A stretch of 64,000 bases of DNA. Source: Sternotherus odoratus. Lineage: Eukaryota; Chordata; Testudines; Kinosternidae. Positions 22,321 to 36,189 of the stretch are shown piece by piece. The translations under genes and the position numbers were made by a program. The notes beneath the pieces were generated by a model. That model had not been told where the DNA came from, did not search any database, and was given only the letters and a program-made list of their open reading frames with translations. The first letter of the stretch is position 1, and the number at the start of each line of letters is the position of its first letter. The stretch lies in the NCBI GenBank assembly GCA_032164245.1, contig JAVMKO010000003.1, positions 93,495,890 to 93,559,889 of the forward strand, in the 5' to 3' direction.

Positions 22321-24985
22321 GCTTTTTAGCCAAGTCCATAACAGGTTCATCAAGCTCCGGCTGGTCTAGCTGCCACTAGAGAAGGACAGAGCACCACGCC
22401 AAATAGGACTGGGTAATACATATATGCCACCAAACTTTGCCACATTTTTATAGAGTAATATTTTTAAATATTAACATTTTGTCTATGAAGTCAGGAGCCT
22501 TATTTACCAGGAGGTCAACTGCACATGCATCAAAAGGAACTACAAAAGCCTTCCTAAAATGACCCAACAGTGTTTTTCTATACATAAGTATGTCACGGTT
22601 AAAGATTTGATGCTTGTAGGCCTGGAAGGTTCCAACGTAAGTCCTCTGTATGCCACCAGAAAGGTGGGAATCCCCTCCTTCCAACTCCGCAGGGTCACAA
22701 TAATTATCTGAACTTTAACCCAGCATTGAATCTTGCCTGTCCTGGCTTTGACCAGTGGTAACTTGGGGTTAACCATTCTCTCTACTACTCAGGTCAGAAA
22801 CCCAATCATAGCTTTTTAAAGAAATGATGAACACAATAAAAAAATTCTTTGTCTCCCTTACAGCAAGGCTATAGCTGCAAGAAATGTTTGGTCTTAGCAT
22901 CGGACTTTCCACATAAGAGCTCTAGCCATCACCTCTGGCTGGAGTTTTCACAGATCATATATAAATCAGGGTGACCCATGAGGGCAAGAGCCCAGGAAGA
23001 GGGCACTTATGGTGTATTCTGTACATGGGTGGAAAAAAATAAAATATAATAAATAATAAATCCCACAAAAAACAATGAAAGAATAAATTATTGGGCAAGC
23101 ACTACTTGCCTTCTAGAAGTGCTTAGGTTCCATTAACACCCAAAGGCTGATCATCAGGGAGGACTAGGCCATTTGCCCCAGCAGAAGTGACACCCAACTT
23201 CGACTTGCAAGAAATCATGATTGGTCGTTACTTGCATAAAATCTCCAGTTTCCCAACTTGCTGGTCACAACCCAAATACCACAAGGCTTGAACTGGGAAT
23301 GGGGAGAGACTAGGGTGGTGAAGTTGGGCTGCAGCAGCAGGGTATACCATCACCTCTTTCAATAGGCTATTTTGTGCTCCAAAATCACAGCTTCATTTGA
23401 AGTGCCCTGTTTATCTCAGTAAAATATTGATGGAGATGCCGAGTGATTGAAATGCAATTATTTACATCACACTGCTGATCAAAACACATAAGAAAGGAGG
23501 GCCCTAGAGGATGCATGATCGTATTTGGACATCTGAAGTTTACTGTAAATGAAGTCTCATTTTGTCATATCAAATGGGCAGAGCTTGTTTTATGGGCGAG
23601 CAATTCTTCCTACAATGTGATCCTTGAAACAGTAGGGCAAGACAGAGTAGCCAGCTGTCTGGGCTGTTATCCCTATAGATGCTGAAAGCAGTTAGCACTA
23701 TTAGCCTTTTGTCTACCAGTGATAAAATAGCTAGGAACTCCATCAGCTCATGCAGAGACTTTGCAGTGCAGTATGTGAACTGCTCCCTTTGTATTTCCAT
23801 CTCAGGTTACACATATAAGGTGCACACACTGTAAATTAACCAGGTTTTATGGTGGTTTACCTCCTGCATTTCAGACTGCATGTAAACAAGTCATCAATAT
23901 GACCTTATCGATTCCTCTTTGATTCAGATTGCACCAAATATCTGGCTGGAGACAATGATGCCAGAATAGGTCCAGTCATATCATCTGTCAAGGTTTAAAA
24001 TGTCAGAAACTACTATATTTATAGTTATTATAATTTATGCTACATGTAAGGACCCTTTCCTCTCTCCAATATTAAATATGGTCCAAATTCATCCCTGGCA
24101 TTTACAAATGGAATTACACCATGATGAACTTGAGCAATACATTTTCCAATGACATTAGTCTTAATTTGTCTGTGTCCAATTAAAAATTCTCCTTTAACAC
24201 AGGCAAGCCATTTCACTTTGGGTATGAATGAACCTGTGGTTCTTACTTAATCTCATCTCAAAAGCACAAGTAATACTGTTTGTTGAAAAATAACATGTGA
24301 TTCCCTTCAAATAAACAAGAATCACTTATTCTTAAAATCAAACATCTTCTGTTTTTGAGATTAGTTGCTTTACTTGTGAGTGCATTGAGATGCTTGATTG
24401 ATTGCCAAAGAGAGCAAACACAATCTCTTCATTATGCTAATAGTGAAGTAACAGAAGTCTAGTGACATTTTTTTGACAAATGCTAATGATTACTTAATTC
24501 TCCAGTTAATTAGCATAATCACGTTGATAATGTCTTTGGTACTGATGTCAATGTCATATCTGATTCTACACAGTTGTTCAGCAAAAGTCACCAATGAAAT
24601 AAAATGTCATGATGAATCTTATTTCCTCTTATGGCTGGTGGTTTTCTGGAATCATCCTATGAAAAGACTCACATTTCAGCATTGAGGCCTGGCACCTTTC
24701 AATTCAAAGCTAGAAACTTGGGCTTCATATCAGAAAGAGAGATTCCTGTTTTTCCATTGAAATTGACATTGAGACAGAAGGTAACAATTATTTCTCACTA
24801 CATATACTACAACTGAACTAGTGACCTAGACAAAAAGTGCTCTATTTTCAGGCTCACCTTTAATGGATGGTTGATAGATATAGGAGAAATTATCACTACA
24901 CCCTCAAAGTCAACTAGCATTCCTCAGTAATTCTGCTTAGTACATATTGTCCATAAAGCTTTATGTCTTTTAAAAAGCATTGTAC
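22321..24985. other. No gene recognised
   Basis: AT-rich DNA. Overlapping minus-strand frames at 22448-22776 have no domain. Nothing else can be supported. Confidence 0.4.
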
Positions 24986-24994
24986 AAATAGTAA

Positions 24995-26330
24995 GGTGCC
25001 ACAGGATTTTGTTTCCTGTAACCCTTCTGTCCATCAGAGTTGGCAGCAACAAGGGCTGGGTTCAATATCCAGGGGTTCTGTTCCAACAATACAATATAAA
25101 ACCGGCCTGAGCCCCCACCCAGTGACCTGGGACAACCATATACCACCCTTCTGGGCTCCTCTAAGAGGCAATACTTCCCCTCTCGCAAGCACAGAGTCTG
25201 AGTGTACCAAAAGCCTTTTAATAACAGAGAGAAACAATGTGGCATTATATTGGGGAAACACCACAAACAGGATTCATAAAACAAACCATGAACCAGAAGC
25301 CCCCTCCCCACCCCACACAAGCAAATGGGCTGTGTCCTTCACCATTGGTTCTTGAGTCCCACAAGCCCCAAAGTCACTCAAGGTCCCAAAAAGTCCAACA
25401 GCCCAAAAGTCTCTGCAGAGTTCAAAAGTTCATTTGCAGAGTTCTACCTCCCAGCCCGGGGGGAAATGGGGAGCAGGTTAAGGGGCATCTTACATGGTCA
25501 GAGGCCGACAGCCCCGCCACTCAATGGGGTTCTGCTGCAGTCCTCACCATGAGCTGTTCCATCAGCTGTCCCCCAAACCGCTCCAATCTGCCAGCAGTCC
25601 CATGAGCTGCTCTGCCAGATGCTCCATTCCATCAGCTGCCCAGGAACTTCTCGGCTTCACCACTCACTCTGCCTCATCAGCTGCTGCACATCGCCAGCCA
25701 CTCCACTAGCAGTCACTCTAACTGGTCCACTCCATCAGCTGCTCAGCAATACATTTTCAGCCCCCCCTACTTAACACAGTCCTCAGTGATCTCAGCTCTT
25801 AAGTGATTTCAGCTTGGGGGGGGGGGCTTTAGTGCAGATACACTGCTGGGCCCAAAGTGAGTTCAGCTTAGCAGGCTGAAACTAGACTCCTAATGGAATC
25901 AAACATTAGCTCTGACATTCCACAGTGGAGAGAGACATGGTGCAATAAGCTTGTAGGGCCCTTAAACAAGGTCCACACCAAAACATATAAAGACTTACCC
26001 ATTTCCTTTCTCAATTCTGTGGGTTTTGGAACCCTTGGCCAGTGAGTGCTACCTAGATTATGGTGAGTCCCTCCATCATGACAAAGGCCAAGTACATGTC
26101 CCCGTCCCTCATTCATGTAATCAGGTTAACAACATTTTATCATTCCTTCCCCAACAACAGAGAAACTGGGGATCCCACAGCAGCTGAAGTGACCATTTGG
26201 GCTGCTGTGAGCTCAGGCTATGCGGGTGGGTGTTTCTATGCAAATAAGATCAGCTGAAGTTATTTTCCACAACTCACCGCAACTCACCACCAGATGTCAG
26301 GGTGGAGCTCATCCTGACACTGCTTATATA
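24995..26330. repeat. Probable LTR-type repeat, antisense reading
   Basis: A GC-richer block with many CCATCAGCTG/CTGCTC words near 25550-25745, a minus-strand polyadenylation-like AAGCCTTTTAATAAC near 25210, and a right part with TGTCAGGGTGGAGCTCATCC. I recognise the left half as common turtle repeat sequence. The ends are not fixed. The proline- and serine-rich frames here are composition artefacts. Confidence 0.4.
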
Positions 26331-28952
26331 AGTAACTTCCCCATATTTGCATAGTCTGAAACTAAGATACATAATAGTTAATGGAGTAACCAAAATATCT
26401 CACAGAAGTAAGTGGGTTCTGTTTCTGCTGAACTACACTGTCTTGGTAGGCAGCAGTTGGGGGTGACTCTATTGGCCATTAGTCTTCTTTTATTATGGAT
26501 CCAATCAACTGACCAAATAGATTCAACAATTTCTCAAGCTCAAATTCCATTTTTCTTTATGCTTGGTGTGAGATACCAAACGCCAGTTGCAAGGAAAGGG
26601 CTTAAGAAAGATGAGAATCAGGCCTAGAGCAGCTTCTGTGAATATTTAACAGATCTGTGAACTTGCAGAACACAGTGATTGTGTGCAGAGAGTCTTAATT
26701 TGAAATACAAATAAATAAAGAACATATAAACTTCCCTGTTTTATCCACATAGTTAAAGAGAAAAGTTACATGGCGGAGAGCGATGGCATCTTTCCCCCAC
26801 CCATACTGATGCTTGGATAAAATAGTACAGTATTTGAGTCTATTTTAGCTTTTCTCTTCAAAAAGAAAATCTGTAAGCATCTTAGGGGTAGGGGCTGTTT
26901 TCACTATATGTTTGTACAGCCCCTCGCACATTACAGTGTCAGTCTTGACTGGGTTTCTGGGCTCTACTGTGATATTATTATTACCAACAATGGTGTGCTG
27001 TAATTGGTCATAATATTCAATTGTCTGCACATTAGTAATTACCTATAATGTGTCTGCAGAACAATCATGCAGAGGCACCAATGATGAAGACAGCTGTAGG
27101 CATTTATAAACAGCAGAACTTTAATTTACTTGAGCCTTCCTTTGACAATTAAATTGTGCATCCCGAAGGAACAGATTGATAGACACCCCATAAGATTCTT
27201 TTAAAAATGACAGTGAAATCTGACATGCTGCATGACCAACGACGTGAAATAAGACACCAGTAGCTTTGCTTTGACTGTTTATAGGCTCTTGTTGTTGTAT
27301 TGGCCATGGTTCTCTCTCAGTCATTTATGGAACGACAAGGTATGCAAATGTCGCCAAAGTTACTGCATCAAGAATCTGGGTAGTGAATGGGAGTCTCATA
27401 AATGTAATGAGGTAAACTGGTTTCATTTTAAGTGAAGGGATTTAGCCTCTATTTCCTTTCAAGATTCTCCTAAGATTACAGTAGAGCTCAGTGTCAAAAA
27501 TGGTTAGGGAGGGCTAAGAGTGAGCTCATAGTTGAGCATGGACAATTGCCTGCATCCTCTCGAAGAACAGCGGAGCCACTAATCTGATGTCCACACCCCA
27601 GAAGTTCCCCAAAGGAATTCTGGAGGCATCAGAACTATTTAATATTGTTTTCATATACTTTCATTTTCTAGGGCCATTCTGTTGTTTACTCAGATTGAAA
27701 ACGTTAGGTTAACTAAATATAAAATAATAAAGGGTAAAATAAATATTAAAGGCAGAGGACCTTTTTCAAATACTTACTTTTGCCCTACACGCACCGTGTT
27801 TTTCAGATGTTCATTATAAAGATATAGTCAACCATACATAAGCAATTAAGGACATTTGATGTCCTTGGATGAAAAATAAAATGCAGCCTACTCCTGGGGT
27901 TTATGTTAAACTAGAAAGAAATAGCTTAAATCCTTATTGGCCCTTTATTGGAGTTAGTTATGGGCCTCACTAACAACCGCTTACAGTGGTGAGCAGTACG
28001 CCCCTTGGAGGACCAGCCATCTGTCTGAAAGGTCATTGCAGGATTGGGGCCTAATTTTGCTGTTGTTGATAGAATATGAATGTTCCTGCAGAGTGTTTCT
28101 GGTTTAAATTCTCTTCTCTCTGATGACTAGCATGATCCCACTCAGCTCTGTGATACACTCTTAGAATTTTTTTTTAAAACTGACTTCAGTACAGAGATTT
28201 GTGATTAACTACAGCCCAAAAACATGACACAAGAAGAAATGCATCTTTCATTACAATGGGAAGCACTATAGCCAGTAGCAGTGATATGTGACAGTTTAAC
28301 TCTTCGATATAAAAGATTTATTAGGCTCTAAGTAGTATCTGAGCCATCAAGCAACAGAAGCTGCAAGCTGGTAACATTTAATGGTCATCTGAAAGGACAG
28401 GAAGCCATGCTGATCAAGCCTCTGTCAGCATATGAATCACTTCAGTAATAACAAAATGGAATTACACAGAATACTGGAAGTGTATATATTTATCCTGGTT
28501 TCTAAATTTTAATTAAGAGGAGAGATATTTTTTTTAAAGGCAGCTTTATTTCAAGCACAGAATGCTTTTGGTTTTCAAAAAAAAGACAAATCAGTGGTTC
28601 TGGATATTCACTTTCTACAAATGACTGCACTCAAAATAAAATTGTAACCCATTAGACTTCATGTAATTTGCTACTGGGACTAGGTAGGTGTAATGGTCAG
28701 TGCACGGAGATGTGCCATGTTGGAAGGGGCAAACTTATTTTGATCCCTGTCAAACAATGTTGACTCAGAATTCTAACAGGCCCCCATATGCTGAGTTTGT
28801 TGACTGGACAAATTCAAAAACCAGAGCATAGAAGATGCTCATAATGCCCCCATTTGTGCCAGACTAGCTTTTGGGGAAAAGTGAAAAGACATGGCTTCTT
28901 CTAAACTGAAGGCTTCCCTTTAGCTAAAAAACGTGCATTTCAACTCTCCCGT
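26331..28952. other. No gene recognised
   Basis: AT-rich, unique-looking DNA. No exon, RNA gene or repeat boundary is seen. Confidence 0.4.
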
Positions 28953-29703
28953 TGTCAGGGTTCCTTCCCCACTCTGAATTCTAGGGTACAGAGGTGGGGA
29001 CCCACATGAAAGACCCCCTAAGCTTATTTTACCAGCTTAGGTTTTAAAATTCCCCAAAGCACAAATTCCTGTGACCTTGGATGGTAGGCTTTCACTACCA
29101 AGTGATTGAGAAAAAGAATCATGGAAAGTACCACTTGGAGTTCCTATTCCCACCAAAATATCCCCCTCAAGTCCTCACCACCTTCCTGGGAAAGTCTTGA
29201 GAATAAAACCCCCAAGAATTGTTACAGGTGGGCTCTGATCCAACTGTTGGATCTTTAAAACAATGTAAAATATCAGTCAGATTCTTAAAAGAAGGATTTT
29301 ATTTAAAGAAAAGATAAGAGACTCACACCTGTAAAATCCAGATGGAAGTTAACTTTATAGAGTCTCAAAAAGATTCAAAAAATAATACAGAGGAATCCCC
29401 TCTAACTTTAGTTTCAAAATTACAGCGAAAAAAAGGGATACACTTCCCTCTAGCAAAGAAGAGATTCATAAGTGAGAAAACAAAGAAACTAACATGCTTT
29501 GCCTGGATTGCTGTCTGGTCCCTCTAAAGTCCAAGAGCAAATGAACACACAAAGAGCCCAAAATAAAGCCTCTTCCCCCACCCAGATTTGAAAGTATCTT
29601 TTGTCCCCATTAGTTACTTTGATCAGGTGCCAGCCAGGTTATCCAAGCTTCTTAACCTCTTACAGGGAAGGAGGAATTTTAGGCTACCCTTATGGTTATG
29701 ACA
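28953..29703 (-). mobile_element. Solo LTR of a turtle-type ERV
   Basis: A 751-bp element from TGTCAGGGTTCCTTCCCC to GGTTATGACA, with TG...CA ends. TTTATT at 29298-29303 is an AATAAA signal on the minus strand, so transcription would have been leftward. I recognise this as a frequent turtle LTR family. The flanking bases do not form a clear target duplication. No internal retroviral sequence. Confidence 0.75.
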
Positions 29704-30574
29704 TCCTTGCATAAAACACTTTCATAATTTTAAATGTGGATGCCTATAGTTAGGCATCTAATGTTACATTTAGACTCTAACTCTCCAAACACTCATGCAC
29801 ATGCTTACATTTACTACCCAGAGTAAATTTCCATTATTTCAGGAAAGAAAAAGAACAAATAAATACACAGCTGAATTGCTGCCTGATTTTGCTCAGATTG
29901 CTGAGCTCTCACAGAACCCCAAGAAGTCAATTAGCAAAATTTTAGGCACCCAAGTCTGAAAATTGGGGCCTGAGGGTTTTTTAAATAAAAGCAAAGATTA
30001 CATTGATTTAACAAAACCTGAAATATTGGAAGTAGTAGTCTGAGACAGGACTGAACATTTTTCAGACATCTACCTTCCCAGAGACTACACATAGGCCAGG
30101 TTAAAGACATCTGTTTCATCAAGCACCCAAACATCCATGTCCTTGCAATTTAAAGAAATAAAATAATTATGCTCTATATTTCTTTGTAGCATTGTCAATC
30201 AACTTTCTATTTTATAAATATTGACATACGTAACTTACTTCTTGATTTACTCTGCTTTCTATTTCCTCATATAGAGCATGTTGGATCTTTCTCTGAATTG
30301 TTTTGCATGTGAGTTGTTCCCACCTCTTCTTTCCCCATCCACTCCTATTGGTTATTTTGTAAAGTTATATTTCACTTCACGTTTGGTACATTGCTAGTTT
30401 TGATTGGTCAGCTTAGTTACACAATGGTGGATTTTTTTCAAAATAAAACAACAACAACAACAAAATCACATTTAAGCTTTCTGCTTTCAAAAATTAATTG
30501 AAAAAAATTACCAGCTTTTAAAAAGACAAACAACAACAACAATAAGCTTTGTAAAATGGGGGAAAAAATCACAC
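29704..30574. other. No gene recognised; CAA-rich patches
   Basis: AT-rich DNA with (CAA)n stretches at 30447-30465 and 30527-30543. Confidence 0.4.
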
Positions 30575-30985
30575 TGTGATGGGGTATATCAGACCCTCTG
30601 AGGCTCCCTACTGGAGTCCTCATGACTCTGCCAGACCTCACCTCCAAAAAGGGCAGTAGAGAGGGTCCTCTAAGCTGTCTAGAATGGTTGTGTGGTACAC
30701 ATCCAATCAGGGCACAGCAGACTAGTATAAGAAGAGCTGAAGGGCCATAGTGAGTTCAGCTCCAGCAATGGGCTGTGTGACAGTCAGAGCTACAGGACGG
30801 TGGATAAGACGGTGCTGTCAGAAGCCAGGAAATATTAGAAGGAGCCCTGAGTTGGTCGTGGAGACTCCATCAGGACAATGCCCTGAAGTAAGGGTGAAGA
30901 TAGCACAGGGCTGTGAAGAAGTGGCCCATGGAATTGGAGTAGAATCGACATTTTCTGACCCTGTCCAGAAAAAGCTTTGTTCATA
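30575..30985 (+). repeat. LTR-like repeat, 5' part
   Basis: Begins TGTGATGGGGTATATCAGAC, followed by blocks I recognise from a turtle repeat (GAGGCTCCCTACTGGAG, AGGTCC/GGGTCCTCTA). A weak TATA-like word, AGTATAAGAAGAG, lies near 30723. A similar start appears at 48064. The end is undefined. Confidence 0.4.
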
Positions 30986-31679
30986 AATTCCTAGTCAGCT
31001 CTATTCAATATGTCCTTTGCTAGCAAGTTACCCAGAAAGGTCCAGATAATTTTCCTGAGATGCTGCTCTGACTCTAGAAAAACAGGACTCTGACAAAGCA
31101 GAATCTCATCAATGCAAATATATACCAAACATAATTATTTCTCCCATAATGCTGAACTCTGTACAACCCCTAAAAAAAATAGCATAATAGTTTAAAGATC
31201 TACTACAGCTGACAATTAAAAAGAGACAGCTCAAACAGAAGAGCTGATGATTAAAAGTAAAATCTCCTAAAGTTCTGATATGGTATGATTGTAAAAGTTT
31301 CAAGTATTCCATGTTTCACCTCTAAACTAGCAACAAGTCAGCCAGCATACTAAAGGCATTAATTTAGGGCATTAAAAAAGCCTAGATATCCCACAAGCTT
31401 CTGACAAAACTTGAATACTAAATTAAATAATAAAATATAACCAAATAAAACTTCAACCCCGTTTTCCCCTTTTGGGTCCCCATTTTCTTGAAATAATAAT
31501 TTTTCTCTGGCTAGGACTTTTCCCACTCATTATTCAATGACTGTAATTCCCTGCACAAGAAGGGCTGCAACTTTGTAATTGCACAACTGAATACCTAAGC
31601 CCCACACCTTCCCTGTGACCCCATCCCACACTCACTACATTCCCCCTCCCTTGGTGGCTTGCTCTCCCCCACTTTCACT
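30986..31679. other. No gene recognised
   Basis: AT-rich DNA without recognisable features. Confidence 0.4.
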
Positions 31680-32500
31680 GGGATGGGTCAGGAAGTTGGG
31701 GTGCAGGATATGGTGAGGGTATGGGCTCCAGCATGGAGCCAGAAATGAGGGGTTCTGGGTATGGGAGGGGGGTCTGGGCTGGGGCAGGGAGTTGGGGTGT
31801 AGGAGGGGCTGAGGGATCCAGCTGCAGTGCCAGCTCTGGAGTGGGGCTGGAGATGAGGAGCTTGGGGTGCAGGAAGGGGCTCCAAGCTGGGAGGGGTGGT
31901 ACCAAAGGATTCAGAATGTGTGAGGGGACTGCATATTGCAGTGTGCAAGAGGATATGGGCTCCGGCTGGGGGGGTGCAGGTTCTGGGTTGGGGCCAGGGA
32001 TGGGGGGTTTGGGATGCAGGAGGCGGCTCCAGGCTGGAAGGTGAAGCTGAGGGCTTCAGAGTGCAGGAGGAGGCTGCAGGGAGTTGAGGTATGGGAGGGG
32101 GTGAGGGCTCTGGGTTGGGGGATGAGGGGTTTGGGATACAGGAGGGAGCTTTGAGGGGTTTTTTTTGGGGGGGGAGGCTCAGCTGGGGGTTAGGGCTCAG
32201 GGTTGGGCCATGGGCTTACCTCAAGCAGCTCCCAGTCAGCAGCGCCAAGGCAGGCTCCCTGCCTATCTTGACACCGTGCTGCATCCCCAAAGTGAGCAGC
32301 CATTCTGGCTCCGGGGGGAAACAGGGGTAGCAGGAGGTTCCATGCACTGCTCTTGCCTACAGGCACTATCCCCCAGCTCTGATTGGCCATGGTTCCCAGC
32401 CAATGGGAGTGCAGAGCTGGGGCTCAGGCAGCACACAGAGCCTCAGGGGATCTACCGCCTAGGAGCTGGACTGGCTGGCCACTTTTAGGCCAGGGCATAG
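31680..32500 (+). repeat. G-rich minisatellite repeat, copy 1
   Basis: A degenerate tandem array with a GGGCTCTGGGCTGGGG/GAGGGGTTTGGGGTGCAGGA-like unit (31690-32200) followed by GGGCTTACCTCAAGCAGCTC and paired CCAAT-containing blocks near 32380-32405. The same order recurs at 34700-35420, where hAT-like ends are visible. The long open frames on both strands here come from the G-rich composition. Confidence 0.6.
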
Positions 32501-33854
32501 TGCAGTGTCAGGACAGGAAGGGACTAGCCTGCCTTACCCCACAGCACCACCAAATGGACTTTTAACAGGCCAGTCAGCAATGTTGATGGGAGCTGCCAAG
32601 ATCCCTTTTTGATGGGGTCTATAGTGACAACAGGCCAGATCCTCATCTCTCTGTTCCAACTGCTAGGTCCTGCTAAGGCCTTCTAGTGGCAGTAGCAGAT
32701 CCCTATGTGACCAAGGGGCATGCTCAGGTGATGCAAAAATGGCTCTATACCCACTGCCTGATCAAGCCTTTGATACAGAGCGTGGGGAGCTTGTCAGAGT
32801 GAGTAGATCCTGTTCAGATCTTTGCTTGACAGAACTGTTCATTTCAGGCAGCTTAAAGGAGGCCTGAGGTTGTTTAAATTGTGCCAGACTCCAGAGGCAG
32901 TTTCTCCCTCCAGTTATCATATGATCAGGAGAACAGAGAGGTGACTTAGAGATGTCATTTCCCTCTAAATCCAGCTATTTCCTGTGTCAACTCCATAAAG
33001 TTGGAGACTGAGCCCAGAATGTGTATTCTTTTTAACTGCTATGGTTCTGACTGGTGTAATAGGTAATAAACACCAGTTAAAGAGGTAACACTAAATGCCA
33101 CCTAGAAAACCAGTTGTTGAAGAGTTATTCCTTTAAAATAAAGTGATTGTGTCATGCTTTTCTAAGGTAACTAGGACAGCCAGTCCCAATGCTGGCAGAC
33201 AGGAAGGGAAAAGATGAAACAAAATGAAATTGAGCTTTGACATCCACTACGGCAAAGGATTACACCTAACTGACTTGAAACAGCATGCAATGCAGTTGGA
33301 ATTTAAAAATACTATACTCAAGAGATCTGAGTATCACATAAAAATTACCCAGCTTGCTAATTACCTCCTAGTATGAACACTGTCATCAGCTGAGCTTTCA
33401 GCATTGTAGTCTGGATTCTCTAAGGATGATTTCCAATTGCATGTTGTGACAAATTTAAAACAGACTGTTTGCTATACAGCAGACTCCCTCTCCTTCACTA
33501 CACAAAATCCATTCCTGGTGGAGGAAGCTTTAATCCTTTACCATTGGACTTCAAGCAAATTAAGGGCAAACAGTGGTGGAGCAGGTGGCCTTCACTCTGC
33601 CAAGAAGCCCAATACTACAAGTAGTAGCCCAAAAGATTTCCTTTAATTTAAACACCTCTTTCCTTCCTGCCTCCCTCCCCACACCACTGCTTACCAGCAC
33701 ACTGGTGTGGTGCATAAGGTTACTCCATTTTAAATGTTTCCCAGACTCTGTAGACTGGCCTTGTAGTTTTTTATGAAAAAAATCTGCATTTTCTAAGCAT
33801 TAATCAAGCCACATAACACTCCTGTGATTGTGCCTCACAAGCCAAAATAATGTT
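32501..33854. other. No gene recognised
   Basis: Mixed DNA. The short frames near 33437-33776 lack domains. Confidence 0.4.
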
Positions 33855-34640
33855 GGCATCTCCAGTCCCAGATCCACAAAGGTATTGAGGTGCCAAAGTC
33901 CCAGGTTTAGGCTCTGTGGAGGTCCACAGAACTCCTTGCACAGCTCCGTAGGCACCTAGGTTTCCAGGGTAAAAATTCCGTAGGTGACTAATTTTCTTTA
34001 GCTGGGCACATGCCCTGCTGCCCCATTCTAGGTGTGAGGATCCCTCTCCCACATAATCCTCAATGTGATCCATGAACTGGGGAGTGGGGGGGGGGAAGAT
34101 AAATGCTCCTCTACTTATCATCCTCTGAGCACCTGTAGGGATCAACCCCCCCATTCAAAATCCAGCTGGAGGAGAAGGTGGTTGTTACACCACCCACCAT
34201 ATAGTGTTTGCCCAGTAGCTAGAGAACTCACCTGACTTGAGAGATACAAACAATTCCCCCCTCTGTCTAATAGGACAAGAGGGTGGAAATACAGGTTTGT
34301 CATGAGTGCTCTAACCACTGGGGACTATGTATAATATATTATATTTAAGTAGTCATTGGACCAGGGAGTGTGGACCCTGGGTCTCTCATATTGGTGTCCT
34401 AACTAGGCTACAGAATTACCCTCACACTTTCTGTGGCCCAATAACTAACTTTTTAGTAGTACAGTAGAACAGCTTCAACAGGAGAGACTGAGGTTCCCCC
34501 CCCCCCATGTCAGAATATCCCCTCGCTATGTGATTAGAGCGCTCTCCTGAAAAGTGGGGTCTCCAGATACAGGGGGAAATTGGTCCTCTCGCCAGCATCA
34601 CAGGTGAGTGCACTAACCATTGGGCTAGCTATCAAAGCAT
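33855..34640. repeat. Old composite SINE-like repeat, fullest copy
   Basis: Begins with CCCAGATCCACAAAGGTATT and TAGGCACCTAGG words. It then holds tRNA-like SINE modules near 34300-34320 (GAGTGCTCTAACCACTGG) and 34600-34625 (GGTGAGTGCACTAACCATTG), i.e. antisense tRNA heads in series. Related pieces lie at 5880-7480 and 8975-9600. Confidence 0.55.
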
Positions 34641-34699
34641 GCATCACCACCCCCTCTTCTTCTTCCAGCCAGTTTGTGTGGAATGAGGCAAGCATCTAT

Positions 34700-35420
34700 C
34701 TCTGGGAGGGCAAAAGTTTTGGCCCGAGGGCCCCATCTGGGTATGGAAATTGTACAGCAGGCCATGACTGTTTACGAAATTGGGGTTGGGGAAGGCTTGA
34801 GGGCTCTGGCATGGGGTGCAGGTTCCAGGGTGGGGACAAATTAGGAGTTCAGGATGGAGGAGGGGGCTCTGGGCTGAGGGATGTGGCTGAGGTGTAAGGT
34901 GAAAGGTTTGGGGTGTAGTGCTCTGGGCTGGGGCAGAGGGGCTTGGAAGACAGAAGGGGGAATCAAGGCTGGGGATGAGGGGTTTGGAGTGCAGGAGGGT
35001 GCTCCAGGTTAGGTATGAGGTGTTTGGAGGGGGAAGGGGAAATCAGAGCTGGGGCAGCAGGTTGGGGGGGAAAAGGGTGACTCAGGGGTGCAGGTTCCAG
35101 ATGGCACTTACCTCAAGCAGCTCATGGAAGCAGCGGCATGTCTCTCTCCAGCTCCTATGCGGAGGTGCAGCCAGACAGCTCTGCTGCATGCTGCCCCATC
35201 TGCAGGCGCCACCCCAGCAGCTCCCATTGGCCAGGAACTGCAGAGCGCCTCTCCCCTCCCCCGGCTGCTCTGAAGCATAGGAGCCGAGTGGGGACATGCC
35301 ACTGCTTTCGGGAGCCATGCAGAGTGGGACAAGACCCTGACTCCACTTTTTGGTGGGAGCTCAAGGACTGGATTAAAAATGTCTGGGTGTGGCCTCCGGG
35401 CTGTAGTTTGCCCCCTCTGC
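34700..35420 (+). mobile_element. hAT-like non-autonomous element with G-rich minisatellite, copy 2
   Basis: The left end, GGGCAAAAGTTTTGGCCCG, and right end, CGGGCTGTAGTTTGCCCCC, are inverted and hAT-like. The inside repeats the order of 31680-32500: a G-rich degenerate tandem array, then ACTTACCTCAAGCAGCTCAT and a CCCATTGGCC block. Non-coding. The target duplication is unclear. Confidence 0.55.
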
Positions 35421-36189
35421 CGTAACATGTTCACAAAGTGGCAGTGAAGTGGAGTCTTTATTTATTGCTTCTCTATTGGTTAGCAAGGAAAAGTAAAATG
35501 ATTTTGAATTTCATCCTGATTTCTCTGCTGACCAGTTGATTTTTTTCATTTGGAATGATTTCCCCAGCCCCTTAAAGCAGCATACACCATCTTCATTCCC
35601 AAATGTCACCTTTGCTTTTGCTGCTGCTAGTCAGACTCGTTTATCAGATAACATAGGTAACTGCACCTTCTGCAGCTGGATGGCTTGCTTTACTACTGCA
35701 GCTTTTAATTAAAAGCTACAGTAGTTTCTTTATATAACAGTGTGAAGAAAGCTGAAAGGCTGAGAGAAAAAATAATCCTGTATTTCACAGAAATTTGAAG
35801 TCCCCTATTTCTACACAGCTGCAATTTAAGCAAGCTATATTTTCTTTCAGGAGGAGCAAAGTTACATGAGAATTATTGCTGGCTGGAGAATAGAAAATCC
35901 ATTTGATAGAGGATTTCAATATTTCAAAATTTATTTTCAGTCCAGTTAAGAAAAAAATCTGAATTTGAAAAATCTCCATGGAAACTTTTTCAAAGTCAAT
36001 CAAAATATTGTTGACAAAGTCTAAATGGGTTTTGTGGATTTTGACTTAATTTTTTTATAATGCAAACAGTCCTGGGCAAATGTCTGAGCAGCTACTGCCC
36101 TGTTGGACTGTGGGTAGATATCCCACCGGGCGGGAACAGGGGGTCCGCGGAGCTGCTCCGAGTGGTGGCTGGTCCCCTGGGGAGCTAAC
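35421..36189. other. No gene recognised
   Basis: AT-rich DNA. A possible small hairpin near 35700-35725 (AGCTTTTAATTAAAAGCT) is the only local structure noted. Confidence 0.4.

Noticed and set aside
24989..25012. AAGGTGCCACAGGATTTTGTT, resembling the PLE tail
   Set aside because: Only about 20 bases match, and the hairpin and terminal parts are missing. Too short to call a PLE.
24963..25605. Overlapping frames of about 115-130 codons on both strands
   Set aside because: They lie in a GC-richer LTR-type repeat and none has a recognisable motif.
31721..32488. Glycine-rich frames of about 107 codons as possible structural proteins
   Set aside because: They follow the G-rich tandem DNA and run in several frames at once.
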